A DNA stretch of 64,000 nucleotides from Kappaphycus alvarezii (taxonomy: Eukaryota > Rhodophyta > Florideophyceae > Gigartinales > Solieriaceae). Of this stretch, positions 31,678-42,400 are shown piece after piece. The notes under the pieces were generated by a model. It had not been told where the DNA came from and did not search any database. It saw nothing but the letters and a program-made list of their open reading frames with translations. Numbering within the stretch: position 1 is the stretch's first letter; each line of letters starts with the position of its first letter. The stretch covers positions 682,001 through 746,000 of the forward strand of contig NADL03000017.1 of assembly GCA_002205965.3 (NCBI GenBank), read 5' to 3'. Position numbers and translations under genes: made by a program.

Positions 31678-33361
31678 GTGTTGGTTTATTTGGAATTAAG
31701 ATGTCGCGAGTTCTGGCGCCGGAACAAAAATTTCCGCGCGCCGCTCTCGTTTACGGCAGAAACATATGGTGGGAATGTTGGAGTCGCGGATGCGAACTTC
31801 ATCGACTTAAAGAAATTATCCCTGCCTCCGGCAGAGGTTGCAGGTTGTGTATCTCTTCGAGATGTGCTCCCACAGGGAATGATACCCCAGTATACAGACC
31901 CAGGTGACCGAGGTATTCTTCGAAAACCTACGGAAGCCGAACTGAAAGACACAAAGAAATGCCTTATGGTTACTCCTACGGCATATCCAGCCTTAGTGGC
32001 CGGGTTGTTGGAAAAACATATACTGGAATTGACGACGGAAAGACCGAAAGAGATCAATGGGCTTTTTGCAGTCCCAAAGGATGGAGGCCGGCAGCGTTTG
32101 ATCTTGGACGCCCGGCGGGGGAATTTGCACTTCATTCCCCCAGCAGAGGGTGACATGCCTCACCCAGGGTTGTTCACGCAACTCGAAGCAGTGGATGACA
32201 AATTGATCTTCACCGGAAAGTTGGACATTGATAACCACTATCATCGGTTGGAACTACCTGAGCACCTCCGTGTGTACTTCGGTCTGCCTTGCGTAGTGAT
32301 CGGAGGAAAACGGTTTTGGCCCAGGTATCGAGTCCTCCCGATGGGATGGTCGCATTCAGTGCTGGTCGGTCACTCAATTCATGGCGAGCTGCTGGCACGA
32401 GCCGGGCTTAATCCGAGAAGAGAGATAAAGGCGTCGAACGGGAAATCTATCGGTGCAGTACGTTATGGAAGGTATATTGACGATTTCTTTGTTGTGGGAC
32501 ACAATAAGAAAAAGGTGAACGTATATGAGAAAGTATGGAAAGTGTTTGCTGATGCAAAACTCGACCCTAAGTCCAAATGTGAGCGGCCAAGTGCAAGTGA
32601 AAGTCGATTTTGGGGATTAAGTGGTGTTCAAAAGGATGTTTGGAGCCTGATCATGCAAAGATGCTGAATTGATAAAAGGACGAAGCAGCTAGAAAGGCTA
32701 AGACTGGAGCCTGGTCGAGCTCCAGAAGCTCCTCGGCTCCTGGAATTGGTTTATTCTGCTGAATCGTCCTGTTTTCTCGGTTTTGCAAGAACTGTATGAA
32801 GGTCTCGTTCTTCCTCAACAGTACTACAACCCAGTATCGGCGCACGACACGAGCTAGGCCTGCTGGTGGCTTTGGCCCCGTTACTTCACTATGATTTAAG
32901 AGGAAAGAACGGGGATTTCATGTTGGTATCCGATGCCTCCTCCAAAGGAGGGGCAAGTATGTCACCTTATTCCGCCTGGCACCCCAACCAGGTGGAGCTT
33001 GTGTCTAAGTTTTCTCGAGGTATCTTGCCTCGAGAGGTTCCGGTCCTCGTTTTCACTGGAAAATGATCAGTGCTAAGAAATGAAATTCGCCCAGCACATA
33101 AACGCGCTGGAAGGTCATACGACATTGACAGGTTTACGTTGGCTCGCGCGACAGCGAGCAACAGTTTTTCGAGAACTGCGATTCCTAACAGATTCGCAGG
33201 TAATTTATTTTATGTTGGCCAAGGGCAGGTCGAGTTCTCCTCGGCTGCGGCGTCTCGCTCAGAAGATTGCCGCCCTCTCCCTTTCGTGTGCTATCCGTTT
33301 TACACCTATTTGGATCCCGTCCGAGCAAAACCCTGCAGATGGCCCCTCAAGATGCGTATAA
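31678..33361 (+). CDS. Reverse transcriptase - RNase H of the DIRS element
   Basis: RT copies the element RNA into DNA; RNase H removes the template. The RT part (31678-32667, 329 codons open) contains GLFAVPKDGGRQRLILDARR (finger block), FTGKLDIDNHYHRLELPEHL, and AVRYGRYIDDFFVVGH at about 32460-32510, with the YIDD catalytic box intact. After a stop at 32665 other frames give WSLVELQKLLGSWNWFILLN (thumb/connection) and then RNase H pieces MLVSDASSKGGASM (32920-32955), KFAQHINALEGHTTLTGLRWL, and FLTDSQVIYFMLAKG, ending IPSEQNPADGPSR, the usual close of a DIRS-type RNase H. Two frame changes (32665-32860 and 33066-33080) interrupt the gene. The end overlaps the recombinase start. The start codon is not clear. 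Confidence 0.8.
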
Positions 33362-34381
33362 GCTCGTCCTAGCGAGTGTAAGTCCGAACACAGCCAAAGA
33401 GTACCGATCCGCTTTACGGGAGTTCTTCGTATACTGTGCAAACAGTAAACGCTCCCTTGATGATTTTGACCAACTCGACGAATGCCTACTCCGATATATT
33501 AATTACCTGTTCTATTTGGATTCTCCACTTCAACACAAGAGTCTCGCGGGTAAGACCCTATCCGCCATCAAGTTCTTTGCGCCGGAAGTTTCAGGGAAAC
33601 TCTTTATGTCAAGCAGAGCTCTCCGCGGCTGGGATCGGTGCGCCCCCAGCCAGCAGTATATCCCGTGTCCGCAAGATCTCGCCCTTGGCATCGCATACTA
33701 CCTCCTCAGGAAGAACAAATTTGAGATGGCCGTTGCGGTCCTCGTCTCCCATGAGTGTTATCTACGGCATGATGAATGCCGTTTGTTGAAAAGAAACCAA
33801 GTCATATTTGATGAACATCCCACAGATTTTTCTTTTGCTACGATCCTGCTTCCATTCACCAAATCCGGAAAGTCCCAGTCTGTAACTGTTCGCTCCCTTT
33901 TCGTCTCTTCGTTACTGAGGCGTCTCATCCTCGTCCGACAATTGGCCCCTCATGATCGCCTTTTCAAGTTCTCTCAAGAAGTTTTTCGCCGGGCTATCCA
34001 AGAGGTAGTCCGGCAGCCGACGGGGCTACATCTGTCCCATTTGTCTGTCACGCCCCATTGCCTCCGTTACGGGGGGCAACGCACGACTTCCATTCTGGTC
34101 GTTTACCAATGTTGGATATACATCATCGAGGACGTTGGGCTCGTTTCTCTACAACAGACCACTACGTTCGAGCCGGTGCTATGGCCCTTATCAAGTTGGA
34201 TTTTCCTCAGAAGGTCCGCGAGCAACTCAATCGGCTCGCGGCGCGCCCGGGGCACTACTTCAACGTTCCCGGGATGATTGCGGGATGGGATAGTCAAGCC
34301 CAGTCCGGATCCTCCGGACTGCCACCCAAGCCCAAAGTCTTGGGTCCTAGAAGTGCCTCGCGGCTTCGAAGAGAAGTTTAA
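33339..34381 (+). CDS. Tyrosine recombinase of the DIRS element (one frameshift)
   Basis: Integrates the element circle by site-specific recombination. The ATG at 33339 gives MAPQDAYKLVLASVSPNTAKEY, then an SAM-like N-terminal domain (YINYLFYLDSPLQHKSLAGK). Catalytic residues are visible in order: Arg in CYLRHDECRLL (about 33765), Lys in LPFTKSGKSQ, HxxR in TPHCLRYGG (about 34055), the Trp block RGRWARFS (about 34135), and the nucleophile Tyr in TTDHYVRAG (about 34160). Between HxxR and GRW the frame moves by one base at a run of six G (about 34068-34073), consistent with a homopolymer error or a recent inactivating indel. The protein ends in the B1 repeat at a TAA (34379-34381). It overlaps the RNase H end by about 20 bases in another frame. 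Confidence 0.85.
34287..34336 (+). repeat. Split direct repeat B1
   Basis: 50 bases, gggatagtcaagcccagtcc through caagcccaaa, repeated exactly at 34711-34760. It contains the palindrome cagtccgga-tcc-tccggactg (34301-34321) and codes for the recombinase tail (SQAQSGSSGLPPKPK). Confidence 0.9.
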
Positions 34382-34507
34382 ATAAATTTTGGACCATTGT
34401 CAAAATATTGAATTCATTGTATTCACCAAGTAAGTAGTGTTAGAGAAGATTGAAGAAGAAGAAGATTGATGGAATCTGGCCAAATCGAAAATGAACCAAG
34501 GAAAGGC
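34290..34507 (+). repeat. DIRS-element inverted repeat, right arm (218 bp)
   Basis: Inverted partner of 28353-28570. It starts three bases into repeat B1, includes the last codons of the recombinase gene, the stop at 34379-34381 and an AATAAA at 34381-34386, and ends with ccaaggaaaggc at 34507. Confidence 0.9.
34381..34386 (+). terminator. AATAAA signal after the recombinase gene
   Basis: AATAAA overlapping the recombinase stop codon, inside the right inverted repeat. Its reverse complement therefore also lies in the left arm. It is a plausible poly(A) signal for the genomic RNA only if the RNA is meant to end before A2/B2, so its use is uncertain. Confidence 0.3.
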
Positions 34508-34564
34508 GAAAAAGTTATTTGGTGAACTCGTTGAACCAAATAGTCTTTCGCATGTTGGTGAGCT

Positions 34565-34632
34565 GAGAAGTGAGACGAGAGTATGAAGCATCAGGAGGTA
34601 TCAAACGAAAACATGGAGGAATTTTTCTGGCT
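34565..34632 (+). repeat. Split direct repeat A2
   Basis: Second copy of the 68-base A repeat, 57 bases after the right inverted arm and 78 bases before B2. Confidence 0.9.
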
Positions 34633-34710
34633 CCCACCGCTCTACCCGCCCGACATTTCTTATCTTAGTCCAATCCTTCGACTGCCCACTACTATAGGTA
34701 TTTCTTTTTA

Positions 34711-34760
34711 GGGATAGTCAAGCCCAGTCCGGATCCTCCGGACTGCCACCCAAGCCCAAA
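34711..34760 (+). repeat. Split direct repeat B2 (element 3' end)
   Basis: Exact second copy of B1. After 34760 the sequence becomes AT-rich and unrelated, so this is taken as the right boundary of the element. Confidence 0.85.
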
Positions 34761-35704
34761 TGTACACTTCAAAGTAGATGATACATGGAATAAATTAATT
34801 GAATATCAGAAGAAATTAATGAAAATAGCGACTGATGAAAGTCAAAATGACCTGGACAAATAGGGGCAGCCTTAGAATACTCTGCTGATTCCTATATCAG
34901 CAGTTGGTGGTATGATTGTTCCGATGAAAGCACAATTTTAAAGGTTTCTGAGAAGCCCAACTGTAGCAAATATCATCATGCTTGAATCATTTGTAAGGAA
35001 AACAAATAAGGACTTTGTGCGCTATGGATCACTCAGAATTCCGGCAGCACAAACGAGGAGGAAATAAATAAAAAGGAGATTAATAAAACCAAATGACGTT
35101 TTTGTCTCAGAGAGGGCATGAATGCGTAATTTAAGACAATGAACTTGATACAATAGACGCAATGACCGTCAAAAATTGGGAATAGTGGCGGCCTTTCGCA
35201 ACTATAGAAATGCATCATTGGACCAGATATAAATGATTATCTCCACTACCCTATGTGAATAACATAAATCAATTGCAGTAAATGAAACAGGAAATAAAAA
35301 ATTATAATTTGGGATGACGGCAATTCTAATCCTTAACTGCCTAAAGTAAAAGAAAAAATTATTACTATATCGTACCAAAAAGTAAAATGAATTAAATTTG
35401 GATTCATAAAAATATCTTCATCTAATATTTTCTTTAAAGTATAGATAACATAAACTTGCTGTGCCTAAATTTTGACTGAAAATATTGAGAAAAAAATTTT
35501 CATATGCCAGCTTTTACTTTGCATGGAAAATAATACAATAATACATCAATAATATGCTCAAAGATGAGATCTGGGAGCTCCAATTTCATCTGTCAATGTG
35601 ATTAAGTCTCATAATAAGAAAGGGAGTAATTTTTGATGCAGACTATTCCCCAAATTAACAATCTGAACATATATGAGTTTGACTTTCCTACGGATCTGGA
35701 ATAT
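34761..35704. other. AT-rich spacer between two retroelements
   Basis: About 0.9 kb of AT-rich DNA without recognisable genes, repeats or RNA features. Its last five bases before the LTR (attat at 35705-35709) are the target-site duplication of the next element. Confidence 0.4.
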
Positions 35705-35709
35705 ATTAT

Positions 35710-35951
35710 TGTCGATTGGACAAAACAGTAAGTCCGCCAGTATCCGAAATTTAGCCCTTACACGGGGTAATATGCAAAACAGTACAGTACAGTGCAAAAC
35801 AGTACAGTAATTACTGAAGTGTAATTTACCCGACGACGGGGAATATAAACAGACCACACGAAACACGGTCGTGGTTCTGCTCACAAGAGGGAACCAACGA
35901 ACCGGGGTAATTTGTACCCGTTCTACTTTGCCGCCTTTTCGCGCAACCAGA
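35710..35951 (+). repeat. Left LTR
   Basis: Starts TGTCGATTGG and shares about 231 bases with the right LTR up to ccgccttttc (35940), then jumps to gcgcaaccag. Compared with the right copy it lacks about 60 bases there. It contains a TATA-like tataaac near 35847 and an overlapping acagtacagt run. Confidence 0.8.
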
Positions 35952-35954
35952 GTT

Positions 35955-37255
35955 ATGGGCTCAGGAGCAAGCAAACCAAAAGAACGCCAACAGTCCGATC
36001 CTTTGCTTTTCCACCTGGAACGAGACTTGCAAGAATGGCGCCGAAAAGTTGGCCGCTGGGTTGATCTTATTCTCGCCGCCGCCGAACAAGGTAATGATAG
36101 ACATTACTCTACTATCGCTAAGATCCTTGGACGTGCTTTGTATGAGAGAGGAATTCTGTCCCTCAGCAGTCCATCGTAGATGAAGCACAGTCCAAGGGTA
36201 TCATCAGCTACACCCGAGAGGATCAAGTGGGGTGTGTACGAGAAATTTTGAACTAATTGCCGTAGATCCGCCGATCGCAAGTGTTTCTCGGCTTATATCT
36301 TCGTTCAAAATGTAACGAATTGAACTAATCGCCGTAGATACTCCGATTGTAAGTGATTCTCGGCTTATGTCTTCGTTCAACAATGTAAAGAATTGCCAAC
36401 GAAAGAAAAACGAGGATCTCACCTTGTTTGTTTCCCATTTTAGGGACTAGCAGCTAACCACCTCATACAAGTTAACGCTCCATCCTCGTCACAGATTGGT
36501 AAAGTTTTGGCAATTACCCTTTTGAATAATGCCAGCTTCGAAGAGGCAACGTTGACGAATGCTAAGTTGTCACTGATTTCCCTGGCCGAAGCGAGCGCCA
36601 AGAAGGAAGAACAAAACAGGACAGCTGAAGTTCTCAAAAGGGACCTCGACAATACGGCCAATGTTTTTGAAGATCTAAATGCGGCCGTCATCTCAAGTTT
36701 TCCTCCGAATGTCGAAGCAGATGGGTCATTAGAAATACCTTAAATCCTCTCCGAAAAAGTGAAGGAACTCCAAGAGTCTATCCAGCAACTCCCCGATTCG
36801 GGAAGTAATCAACCCATCAAATCTGTGGCAGACATGTTCATCAATAAGGAAGCAAGGACGAGGCTTCATCTTGACGATCAGCGACTGTGCCTAGCAATCT
36901 GAAATTCACTCTTCCTAACAATCCAAACGTTATGATGATGCAACAGGTCCAAACTCTCTTTGCTCAACAGATGGAACCCTATTTCGGTAGTACCCGAATT
37001 GATCAGGGTGAGTCGACTTTTCCGAATCGGGGACGGATCAAATGGAGGAATCGCTCGTGGCGGAAAGAGCATCCGTCGCGGAAATAGAAACCCTCATGGA
37101 GGAAATCGCATCCGTCCCCGAGATGATGTGAACAGAGACGATAACCCTCGCGTACTTTGAAAACGCCCAAGAGACGAACGCCTAAGGGAAGGACCAAAGT
37201 AACTTTGGAACAAAGTGCCGTGATTGCGGGAGAAATGGCCATAGTCGGGGAGATG
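35955..37255 (+). pseudogene. Gag of the copia-type element
   Basis: Begins four bases after the LTR with MGSGASKPKERQQ, then HLERDLQEWRRKVGRWVDLI. Later frames give FELIAVDPPIASVSRLISS, its diverged tandem copy, then NVKNCQRKKNEDLTLFVS, GLAANHLIQVNAPSSSQIGK, and ITLLNNASFEEATLTNAKLS, typical of UBN2/copia Gag. Near 37210-37255 a frame reads CRDCGRNGHSRGDE, a zinc knuckle (CX2CX4H) whose last Cys is lost. Several stops and shifts are present. The MG...S start fits an N-myristoylation signal, which is unusual for Gag of this class. Confidence 0.55.
36248..36391 (+). repeat. Tandem duplication of 72 bases within gag
   Basis: Two diverged copies start at 36248 and 36320 with ttgaactaat, period 72 (24 codons), so the reading frame is kept and the Gag segment ELIAVD...SRLxSSF is doubled. 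Confidence 0.75.
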
Positions 37256-37479
37256 AAGAATGAAAAAACCTAAGTGTATATAATCGCTTCCTGAGGGCAA
37301 AATAGGAAAGACAATCATGATTATGATAACGAAAATAATTGGTGAAAGAAACGCTCTACTTATTCGTGGAAGCTCCCAGTCCAGAGGCAGAAGAGCCTAA
37401 TCGGAAGTAGGGGAGCCCAATCAGACGTGAGATCTGGATCTGACGACCCAAACCCGATCATCGATGGGGTTGTCGCAAA

Positions 37480-37850
37480 AGCTTCGTGAGCATTGAAGCA
37501 GCGGCTGCACTGTGTGAAGCAATGGGAGCAGAGTTCATTCTTCGACCATTGGAAAATGCGCCGTTTCTACATGGTTACGGACAGAACTACAGTGATGCAA
37601 AACTAACTGTATCTATTTAGGACTTGGGGATAACAGACCTGGCAGGAACACTGGTCAAAATACCATTTCACGTTACCTCCGGGGATGTATTTCTCTTACT
37701 AGGAAACGAAGTAATACATGGGTCCGACTTGCTGTATTCCCAGGAACTTCTCGTCATCCCACCAGGAACTGGGGGATTTTCGTCGAAAACCCTTTGGTTC
37801 CAGACCTACCACGACAGTATGTTTGAGGAGGATACGAACTCGAGACGAAC
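37480..37850 (+). pseudogene. Retropepsin-like protease segment of the copia element
   Basis: Joined frames read FVSIEAAAALCEAMGAEF, ENAPFLHGYGQNYSDAKLTVS, TDLAGTLVKIPFHVT, DVFLLLGNEVIHGSDLLYSQ and LLVIPPG. The FLLLGNEVIxxSD close is the usual end of a retroviral-type aspartic protease. The catalytic DTG should lie just before 37480 but reads as broken sequence here. Confidence 0.45.
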
Positions 37851-37885
37851 CTACCTCAACGTCGTGCCCTCCAAGTGCTCATCGT

Positions 37886-38230
37886 TCAAGTCATACTTTT
37901 CATCAATTCGATCGTTTTGTCTCGATGAAAAATACTCAGAAGGACTACAAGGATGGGAAAATAGCGAGAAGGTTTGCGAAAAAGCTTCATGGCTATTCCC
38001 ATCTCCCGTACGATGACATGGTAACTTTCTGTGAGCGTGGAGGTGTGCTCAACCCTGTTTTGAAGCAAGCTCTTAGGGCAGTCCTGGAAAAATACAATTC
38101 GTGCAAATCGACAGGTCAACCTATGAAATCAAGCAAAATATCCCCATGGAAGCTTTGTCTTCAGTTCAATAATCACGTCCAGATGGACTTCTTATTCATC
38201 ACAGAGCTAAGCGATAAACCTATACGATAA
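37886..38230 (+). pseudogene. Integrase N-terminal (zinc-binding) segment of the copia element
   Basis: DYKDGKIARRFAKKLHGYSHLPYDDM (HxxxH-like) and VLKQALRAVLEKYNSCKSTGQP (the second Cys pair partly lost, YNSC for CxxC) form the HHCC pre-integrase domain. FNNHVQMDFLFITEL then begins the catalytic core with its first Asp (MDF). The core stops at the palindromic junction at 38234. Confidence 0.55.
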
Positions 38231-38233
38231 TCG

Positions 38234-38269
38234 GCGCACTCATGCAACCTATACGTTGCATGAGTGCGC
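38234..38269. repeat. Perfect palindrome at the copia deletion joint
   Basis: gcgcactcatgcaac (38234-38248) and gttgcatgagtgcgc (38255-38269) are exact reverse complements around a 6-base loop. Left of it is integrase sequence, right of it the RNase H end. Confidence 0.85.
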
Positions 38270-38345
38270 AGAATATCGTCCACGTCCGGCTTTATGTCGT
38301 CTGCGTGATTCGTTTGAAAGCGGAGAAATCGAAATAATGCAGTAG

Positions 38346-38498
38346 GTTAGAGGAGCTCACAACCTCGCCGACGCTTTGACGAAGCGAAATCTCCAAATGT
38401 TTCAAGAGCTTAATAAGGTCATGGTCGATGGAAGCATATCCGATGCTATTTCCACCTTGGGAAGCGTATACCTCGTGGAGAATAATTATGCTGTTTAA
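38346..38498 (+). pseudogene. RNase H C-terminal tail of the copia element
   Basis: VRGAHNLADALTKRNLQMFQ followed by ELNKVMVDGSISDAISTLG, stop at 38496-38498. The HNLADALTK motif is characteristic of the end of Ty1/copia RNase H. Its direct follow-on from integrase sequence shows that RT and most of RNase H are deleted. Confidence 0.65.
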
Positions 38499-39175
38499 AG
38501 CCCAATACAGAAACTATTCGTTTATTGGAATGTTGAATTTGTCACAATTATTCGTATAGTTGTCATCAGTACGGTTGTTTATTGCCACATGACATCCACT
38601 GTACTACTCCAGTGAAAGTTCGAGAAGATTCTGCAATTTGATTTTACAGTTGTCCACGTGGACATATTTAATGTTTCGGGCACCCTTGGTTCCACTGATT
38701 TTGTCTGGTTACCATGGTCACGCTTTAAGCGCCCAGGCAGTGCATGATTGAGAAAGTTTTTCATTTTTTAGTTAACTGGATGATCCAGCCGCGGCCGCAT
38801 AGTGCAGAACACTACACGAGTTATCGCTACGTTATCGTTTGCAACCGAACTGTTTCAAGCGCCTGCACACTGGCGCCGCACTACCTGGGCAGGACAGGAC
38901 GATGACTGGAGTAGGAGGTTGGCAGCCCCCTCGACGCGCGAGGACTGATCAGGTCCACTGCCAACTCAACCAAGAATCGATGAGTACCGAGGTATCGATT
39001 TGGCGGTCCTTATATGCACAAAATTTGGACTACTGTGCACACAGTATGTTTGATTTTGTGGTTCCATTTTTGTATTTGACTAAGAATCAAAACTTTGAAA
39101 TCAAGACTGTCCACGAATTTATGGGCACTGCAATACTACCAATGACTGGCTTCCAAATGGCGCCAGCGGGAATTG
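38499..39175. other. 3' untranslated part of the copia element
   Basis: Between the RNase H stop and the right LTR. An open frame at 38839-39234 runs into the LTR and has no recognisable product. A polypurine tract next to the LTR is not obvious. Confidence 0.3.
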
Positions 39176-39475
39176 TGTCAATTGGGCAAAACAGTAAGTC
39201 CGCCAGTATCCGAAACTTAGCCCTTACACGGTAATATGCAAAACAGTACAGTACAGTTCAAAACAGCACAGTAATTACTGAAGTGTAAATTTACCCGACG
39301 ACGGGAGATATAAATAGACCACATGAAACACGGTCGTGGTTCCGCTCACGAGAGGGAACCAACGAACCGGGGTAATTTGTACCCGTTCTACTTTGCCGCC
39401 TTTTCTTATTCCCTGGACCAACCACACCCCTTCCTTAGCCTCTACCTCCCTGCGCGCACGGATAGTGCAACCAGG
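39176..39475 (+). repeat. Right LTR
   Basis: Starts TGTCAATTGG and matches the left LTR to 39405. It then carries about 60 bases absent from the left copy (pyrimidine-rich) before gtgcaaccagg, which corresponds to the left LTR end. The duplicated attat follows directly. The exact end (CA or GG) is not certain. Confidence 0.75.
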
Positions 39476-39480
39476 ATTAT

Positions 39481-42400
39481 ACCTTCCATAATATATGGAA
39501 TATTGAAATCTTAATCCTTTTTCATCGTTCGAAAGAATTATTGTATTTTTCGACTTGTATAGGTCAACTTAACCACTCATGAAACCATTTGCGCCTTACG
39601 TGCGAGCTTATGAGGAATAAATCAGACCTGAGATATCATTCAAAGTCCAACCAGCTTGTTTTGGCTTTCAAATATTTTTTTATATTAAATTAAAAGCAGC
39701 TGTGTATACATTTCACTAACTCCGCTTGAAAACATGAAATAATGCAGGAAGTGAAGCAAATTGCACAACATACTCTTTAATTAACAATAAAAGTACATCG
39801 TGATTGCTCCTAGCTCCTCAATAAGTTCAAAATAGAAACGTTTTTTAGTATTTGCAGATATTGCTGCACAAAATTAATGTATTTAATGCTAGTCAAACAG
39901 TCAGCGTTTTAAATTTTCAATCTAAATCACTACAGTGAAAAAATGTATATTAATTAATTTTTTAAACTGTTCAGGTGTAGTAGTAACTAGTTTAGGACAA
40001 ATTATTAGGAAACTGCAACTTACTGTAACTGATCTATCATTATTTTATTGCATTATAATCTCACTCATGAAGCGCACCACCTTTGACAAGAAAATAGTGT
40101 TAGGTGAAAATATTCTGGAGCTCTGGAGAAAACTGAGGCTATTCTCACTGTCTGGTAACACAAATAACCAGTTTGCAATGAATTATGTCCCTCTTACCAT
40201 AATTCACCCATTAGCCTTCCCTCTGCTTATGGAAATCCTTGATTACACTAGCGGAGAGTTGCAAAAAGAAAATCTTTGCCCATATAAGGGATATTTTCTC
40301 TGCATTATGTAAACATAATTTTTTCTCTACCTGTGCAATTAGGGACTATGAACGGTCACTCTTCCAGGTAGATATAATTTCCTGCAGCCGAAATGAGTCA
40401 CGGGTCCCTAGTTACTAAAGGAAGCTAGGAGAAATTGTTGTTGAGTTGGCGAGACGATCACATGAAAGTCCGTCACCCTATTCAACTTCCATTAGGAATT
40501 GCTTCAGTTTTTTGGTCTTCTTGAAGAGAGAACAGCGGGCGAAATTTCCGATCCATTATGATCGGGATGATTCGTTCAAATTAATCTCCATTTTATGGAA
40601 GAAAAGGGCCTAAGCACTTGTATCTTCTTGGAATGCTGAGGAAAGATGTTTTGATAGACCAAAATATTTGGTCTACTCCTGAACGTAACCTAATGAACTT
40701 TATTAAGAACTCCATGAATGTGAAATTAACATGCATGATTCTTAAAACTGAGGAAAGAGACTCAATTTTTGCGTCTCCAATAAAACGAGAAAGAATAGAT
40801 TTATCTCCAGTTTAGACACTAAATCACTGTGTTTGACTTCATTTTTATCCCTGAATTTCATTTTTGTGACTATTTTGCATATTCACAACGAGGTGGATCT
40901 CATGAGCTTTTTAAATTTTTTTTGTAGCTACAGCTTCTCGCGTTCTGAATGCCTTTTTTTTCACTCTAAATATAATTATACACTATTTCGAGACATATAT
41001 TGCTTGTAAGAAGGGCCCGCCCGGTGCTTTCCTGTATTTGCTCAACTTTCAATTTGAAAAATTTCTGCAGATATTTGCATCCATTGTGGATCGATTATTT
41101 TGGTGTATATTTTCCTACTATTTTAATCAATTTTTCAGTACTAATAAGGAGAAATGTTCTATGACTTCTCAAATTTCGGGTACGTAGCGGCAGGTTTCCA
41201 CAGTAGAACTTGACGCCGGCCTTGTGCACTCAGTCAATTCATTTCCTACTGCTTAATAATTCTCTAAAATTTATAAATCTCTAAAATTAATGTATTTATT
41301 CCATAAAAAATTGGCTTTAAGCTTAGAGTTTAATGCGATCTAGTACCTCATATGTCACACGGGTGACATTAGTTTCCCTTCGTTCATACGCACGTTCATA
41401 TCTGTTAATTCTTAATCACCGAGCTACTTTCAGCGCTACATATTCATTACTACATTCGAACTCAGAAATTATCTAAAGAGCAGCGGAAACTGTCTCACTG
41501 CCTTGTATGCATTTATTTCATTGTCTACCTCCTCCCCTGCGATCATTTATCCCAAAATTTACACACGCTGTGACATTTTTGGGACATGTTATGTAATCCA
41601 TAAGATAAATTCCCCTACTGATTTGCAGGACTCGGGACATCTGCATCTACATGTTGACAAGATTTAGTTTATAATTCTGTCGGAAGTGAATCAGGATTGC
41701 ATGAAATTAAATTTCTATTTGTAATTATGTTAGACTGCACATAATTTCTTTGGCGTGGTAACACTGTATACATTGGTGAAGTGGACAAATACGGACAATT
41801 TGAGCACAACACTACTTGATCGCTCCGTGTCAGAGATCTTTTGGAACGAGGATGGAAAGAAATTTTTTTGGATATATTGATTTTGATTTTGATATTTTAT
41901 TTATTTTTACTGATGCAAATTTTAAACCCTCGCATGAAAACCGATGGCATTTGAAATTATTCTCGTGTATAGGCTACGTATCAAGATGAAAAATGACTCG
42001 GTGTAACTATTTTGCCGAGAAATATCCTAAAATGCCATTGCTGCACACATTATCCTGCCAGTAACCATTACCAGAGACTTAACCATGTAATCAGAAACCA
42101 GTGTAACTCGAGCATCAGTGCAAAAAAATCATACTACTTTGCACCAAGCCAATTAGATGAAGCCGTCATGGACAGCTCGCCTTCTTACGAAACTTCTGAT
42201 CCTTCACCAATCAGAATTCAGTTTATGCATTATAGGCAGTTGAAGCAATAGAACTTTGCCTTGATGTCAAGTTCTTTCAGTTTCACTAATAATTGTTACA
42301 GGATCCCTCAGGACCTTGTAGTTTGATATTTCTAGAGCCTATCTTCCAAAATACATTTGAATTCAATGCTATCCGCTTACAGCTTTATCTCTGCTATCAT

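Larger units (their letters stand above)
28353..34760 (+). mobile_element. DIRS/Ngaro/PAT-class tyrosine-recombinase retrotransposon
   Basis: A 6.4-kb retrotransposon that codes, in order, for a Gag-like protein, a reverse transcriptase with RNase H, and a tyrosine recombinase. The last replaces the usual integrase and defines the DIRS order. Its ends combine two layouts. Split direct repeats are arranged A1 (28571-28638) ... B1 (34287-34336) - A2 (34565-34632) - B2 (34711-34760), as in Ngaro/PAT elements. In addition a 218-bp inverted repeat pairs 28353-28570 with 34290-34507, as in DIRS1-like elements. The left inverted arm ends exactly where A1 starts. No target-site duplication is expected for this class and none is seen. 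Coding parts are mostly open, so this copy is comparatively young. Confidence 0.85.
35705..39480 (+). mobile_element. Internally deleted Ty1/copia-type LTR retrotransposon
   Basis: Two matching LTRs (about 35710-35951 and 39176-39475) flank Gag, protease and integrase remnants and the end of RNase H. Five-base direct repeats attat lie at 35705-35709 and 39476-39480, the length expected for this class. RT, most of RNase H and the integrase core are missing; the deletion joint is near 38234-38270, at a perfect palindrome. The remaining frames are broken, so the element is defective. Confidence 0.75.

Noticed and set aside
38780..38800. A GC-rich NotI-containing word (ccagccgcggccgcatag) suggesting vector or linker contamination
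   Set aside because: It is a single short site inside the copia 3' region, with no adjoining vector sequence; chance is adequate.
39935..40815. Two AT-rich ORFs of 125 and 65 codons that look protein-like
   Set aside because: No recognisable motif, biased composition as expected by chance, and no supporting context such as TIRs, introns or a neighbouring partner gene.
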